From positions 4,396-17,048 of the forward strand of contig MHRX01000018.1 in NCBI GenBank assembly GCA_001822655.1: 12,653 bases of DNA, written 5' to 3'. The notes under the pieces are model-generated. The model was not told the origin of the DNA, ran no database searches, and saw only the letters and a list, made by a program, of their open reading frames with translations. Shown here piece after piece: positions 11,300-12,653 of this stretch; positions within the stretch are counted from its first letter, which is position 1, and the number at the start of each line of letters is the position of its first letter. The DNA is from Candidatus Taylorbacteria bacterium RIFCSPLOWO2_01_FULL_45_15b. GTDB taxonomy: Bacteria > Patescibacteriota > Minisyncoccia > Phycocordibacterales > 01-FULL-45-15b. The position numbers were made by a program, and so were the translations under genes.

Positions 11300-11509
11300 G
11301 TTTTTCGGCAAAGATCGCGGGACGGCTTTCCGAGTAAGAGTCTATATGAGTACCCTCCCTCTGTCAGAATATCTTTATTTCTGGCTTCAAAACTTCGTCT
11401 CGATTCGAGCATGATACTATTAAGCTCGAAGATTCGCTTCGTCTTTCGCACGAAAATAGCCATATTATGGCCTGGGTACCACGATATAGTGGATAGGCCC
11501 GAAGTTATG
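11300..11509 (+). other. Intergenic stretch with a possible structured RNA
   Basis: No supported gene is seen. GGCCT (about 11469) can pair with AGGCC (about 11495) around an inner CCAC/GTGG hairpin, just before the terminator at 11510. This could be the 3' end of a small RNA or of the acidic-protein mRNA. ORFs on both strands here lack start signals or run through the terminator. Confidence 0.35.
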
Positions 11510-11530
11510 CTCCGCGTCGCGGAGTTTTTT
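11510..11530 (+). terminator. Intrinsic terminator
   Basis: CTCCGC (11510-11515) and GCGGAG (11519-11524) form a perfect 6-bp stem around GTC, followed by six T. It probably ends the acidic-protein transcript. Confidence 0.88.
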
Positions 11531-11682
11531 GTTTGGAGGACGAAACATTGCGACTGGGCGCAAATATGGTCATGTTGCTTATCAGGGGAACCTGAAATTC
11601 GCTTTTTTCCTTTGATTATATTTCAAATATTAACGAAGATTTTATGGTAGTTTTATACACAGTATTGTAAACAAAATTGCCT

Positions 11683-11688
11683 TATAAT
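11683..11688 (+). promoter_or_regulatory. -10 box immediately before the surface-protein start
   Basis: A perfect TATAAT ends seven bases before the ATG at 11696, so transcription would start at or next to the start codon. No good -35 box is seen (TTGTAA at 11665 is too close). The 11531-11682 stretch before it is AT-rich and has no supported gene. Confidence 0.5.
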
Positions 11689-11695
11689 AAAGAGA

Positions 11696-12653
11696 ATGAA
11701 AAAATGCAGAGAGTGGGCTGCGTTGCTTATTGCATATATTTTTTGTGGCGCAATTTTTTTGTTGCTGCCAATTAAGACAGAGGCTTCTTTTTTAGCTGAA
11801 ACAAATACGCTATTGAAGGACATGGGTGCTATATACAAGCAGACTCTGCAATTGCACGTGAGGTCTTTCGCCGAACCATTGTCTGCCGCAGGTCGGATGT
11901 TTGCTGGGGGTGCGAAGACATCACTTGAGGCGAGTGGTGATTTACTCGCTTCGGTCAGTGACTTTTTTCGGAGAGAAGAAAAGATTGGGCAAAGTGGCTC
12001 GAGTCAGGTGGTGCCAGAGTCTATATCAAATATTATTTTTTTTCCCAAAGCTACTTCAACAATTTCGGTGACAAAGGCTTCTCGTGAGTCTTTACAAGAA
12101 ACCATGTCGCCCCCGCGTGTGCAAAATATTATTGAGACAGTTAGAATTGTAGAATCATCAGTTGCGGCCACAGCCTTGGCTACTCGACTTGATGAGGTGT
12201 ATGTAGATCTTAGTCGGAAAATTGCCGCAATAAATAATCAACCGATTCAACCGCGTGAGGATATTGCCGCGCTCTGGAAAGCAATTGGGCTCATGACTAG
12301 ATCTGGTGGATATTTAAATTCTGTTACGATCAATTCCCCAACAATATCTTCCCCAATATTTTCTGGGAATCTAACTGGAGGCAATTCATCCTTCAGCTCT
12401 CTTTCTGTAACAGGCAGTGCTACGTCATCGTTTGGTGGAGGAATTTCAGCGGGAGGAGGTTTGTCATTTTCAGGTTCTCTTGCAAATTCTAGCTCGGCCA
12501 CTTCTACTTTTATTGGGGGGATTGAGACTGCGGGACTTTATGTAACTTCTTTATCCGCCTCCTCGACCTTTGCGAATGGTGTTGATCTTTCCGCCGGATG
12601 CTTCTCAATTAACGGGACGTGTGTTGGGGGATCTGGAGGTGGAGGCTCGGGAA
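11696..12653 (+). CDS. Large secreted or surface protein, Ser/Thr/Gly-rich, N-terminal part (cut by window edge)
   Basis: The frame is open from ATG 11696 to the end of the window (319 residues). A signal peptide or N-terminal anchor covers residues 1-30 (basic MKKCR, a long hydrophobic core, then KTEAS). Residues 31-200 are mixed, with an Ala/Ser-rich helical stretch. From about 205 the chain turns into a low-complexity Ser/Thr/Gly/Ala region with short phased repeats of the SSxFSG, GGGxSxSG and SASSTF type. It then reaches GCFSINGTCVGGSGGGGSG. This order is familiar from large CPR surface proteins that continue into fibre-like repeats. Adhesion or envelope attachment is an inference. It is likely exported by Sec. 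The ORF has no Shine-Dalgarno sequence and may be leaderless. Confidence 0.85.
   Translation, partial: MKKCREWAALLIAYIFCGAIFLLLPIKTEASFLAETNTLLKDMGAIYKQTLQLHVRSFAEPLSAAGRMFAGGAKTSLEASGDLLASVSDFFRREEKIGQSGSSQVVPESISNIIFFPKATSTISVTKASRESLQETMSPPRVQNIIETVRIVESSVAATALATRLDEVYVDLSRKIAAINNQPIQPREDIAALWKAIGLMTRSGGYLNSVTINSPTISSPIFSGNLTGGNSSFSSLSVTGSATSSFGGGISAGGGLSFSGSLANSSSATSTFIGGIETAGLYVTSLSASSTFANGVDLSAGCFSINGTCVGGSGGGGSG

Noticed and set aside
11173..11463. Minus-strand Ser-rich ORF overlapping by GTGA with a longer form of the gene at 10697
   Set aside because: The overlap looks like coupling, but the plus strand has a perfect TATAAT, GGAGG and a coherent acidic ORF, and the minus gene starts naturally at its membrane helix at 11035.
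11411..11650. Plus-strand ORF of 79 residues
   Set aside because: It runs straight through a strong intrinsic terminator at 11510-11530 and lacks a ribosome binding site.

Overview
The window looks like a chromosomal segment of a Candidate Phyla Radiation (Patescibacteria) bacterium, probably Parcubacteria-like. The evidence is a solitary 16S rRNA gene broken up by large insertions, a 530-loop in which the usual G505-C526 pair is replaced by U505-A526, the AATAGACGG form of the 920 region, several very small proteins, and a low-complexity Ser/Thr/Gly surface protein with a GCFSINGTCVGG motif. The lineage call rests on remembered family features, not on a database search.

Layout. Positions 1-2512 hold the 3' end of secD, all of secF, and two small multi-pass membrane proteins that may be co-transcribed. 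A strong promoter (TTGACT, 16 bp, TATAAT at 2623-2650) then starts a leader of about 480 nt. The 16S rRNA gene runs from about 3141 to 8674. It is split by an intervening sequence in helix 6 that encodes a four-helix-bundle protein, by four group I introns at E. coli positions of about 328, 788, 1061 and 1498, by a non-coding 137-nt expansion of helix 40, and by a palindrome at the tip of helix 44. Introns 1, 3 and 4 carry LAGLIDADG endonuclease genes. Intron 2 instead carries an unrecognised 82-residue ORF enclosed by a perfect 23-bp inverted repeat. A 26-bp leader/trailer helix (3079-3104 with 8916-8941) and a terminator at 8943-8970 show that the whole 5.8 kb is one pre-16S transcript. After helix 45 no CCUCC anti-Shine-Dalgarno sequence is visible. 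A 201-nt element resembling a degraded group I intron sits exactly there.

Positions 8970-12653 hold small single-TM proteins, an intact tRNA-Ile(GAU) flanked by a 5' tRNA fragment and by a duplicated 3' half, a 68-residue basic protein, a minus-strand membrane-anchored protein divergent from a 46-residue acidic peptide, and the 5' part of a large secreted or surface protein that runs off the window. Small palindromic hairpins recur both in the rRNA region and around the tRNA.

Working together: SecDF assists export, and the protein at 11696 is a plausible Sec client. The intron endonucleases would spread or maintain their introns within 16S genes, while RNA splicing and RNase processing would restore the rRNA. 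The most interesting points are the number and variety of insertions in one 16S gene and the missing anti-Shine-Dalgarno sequence.
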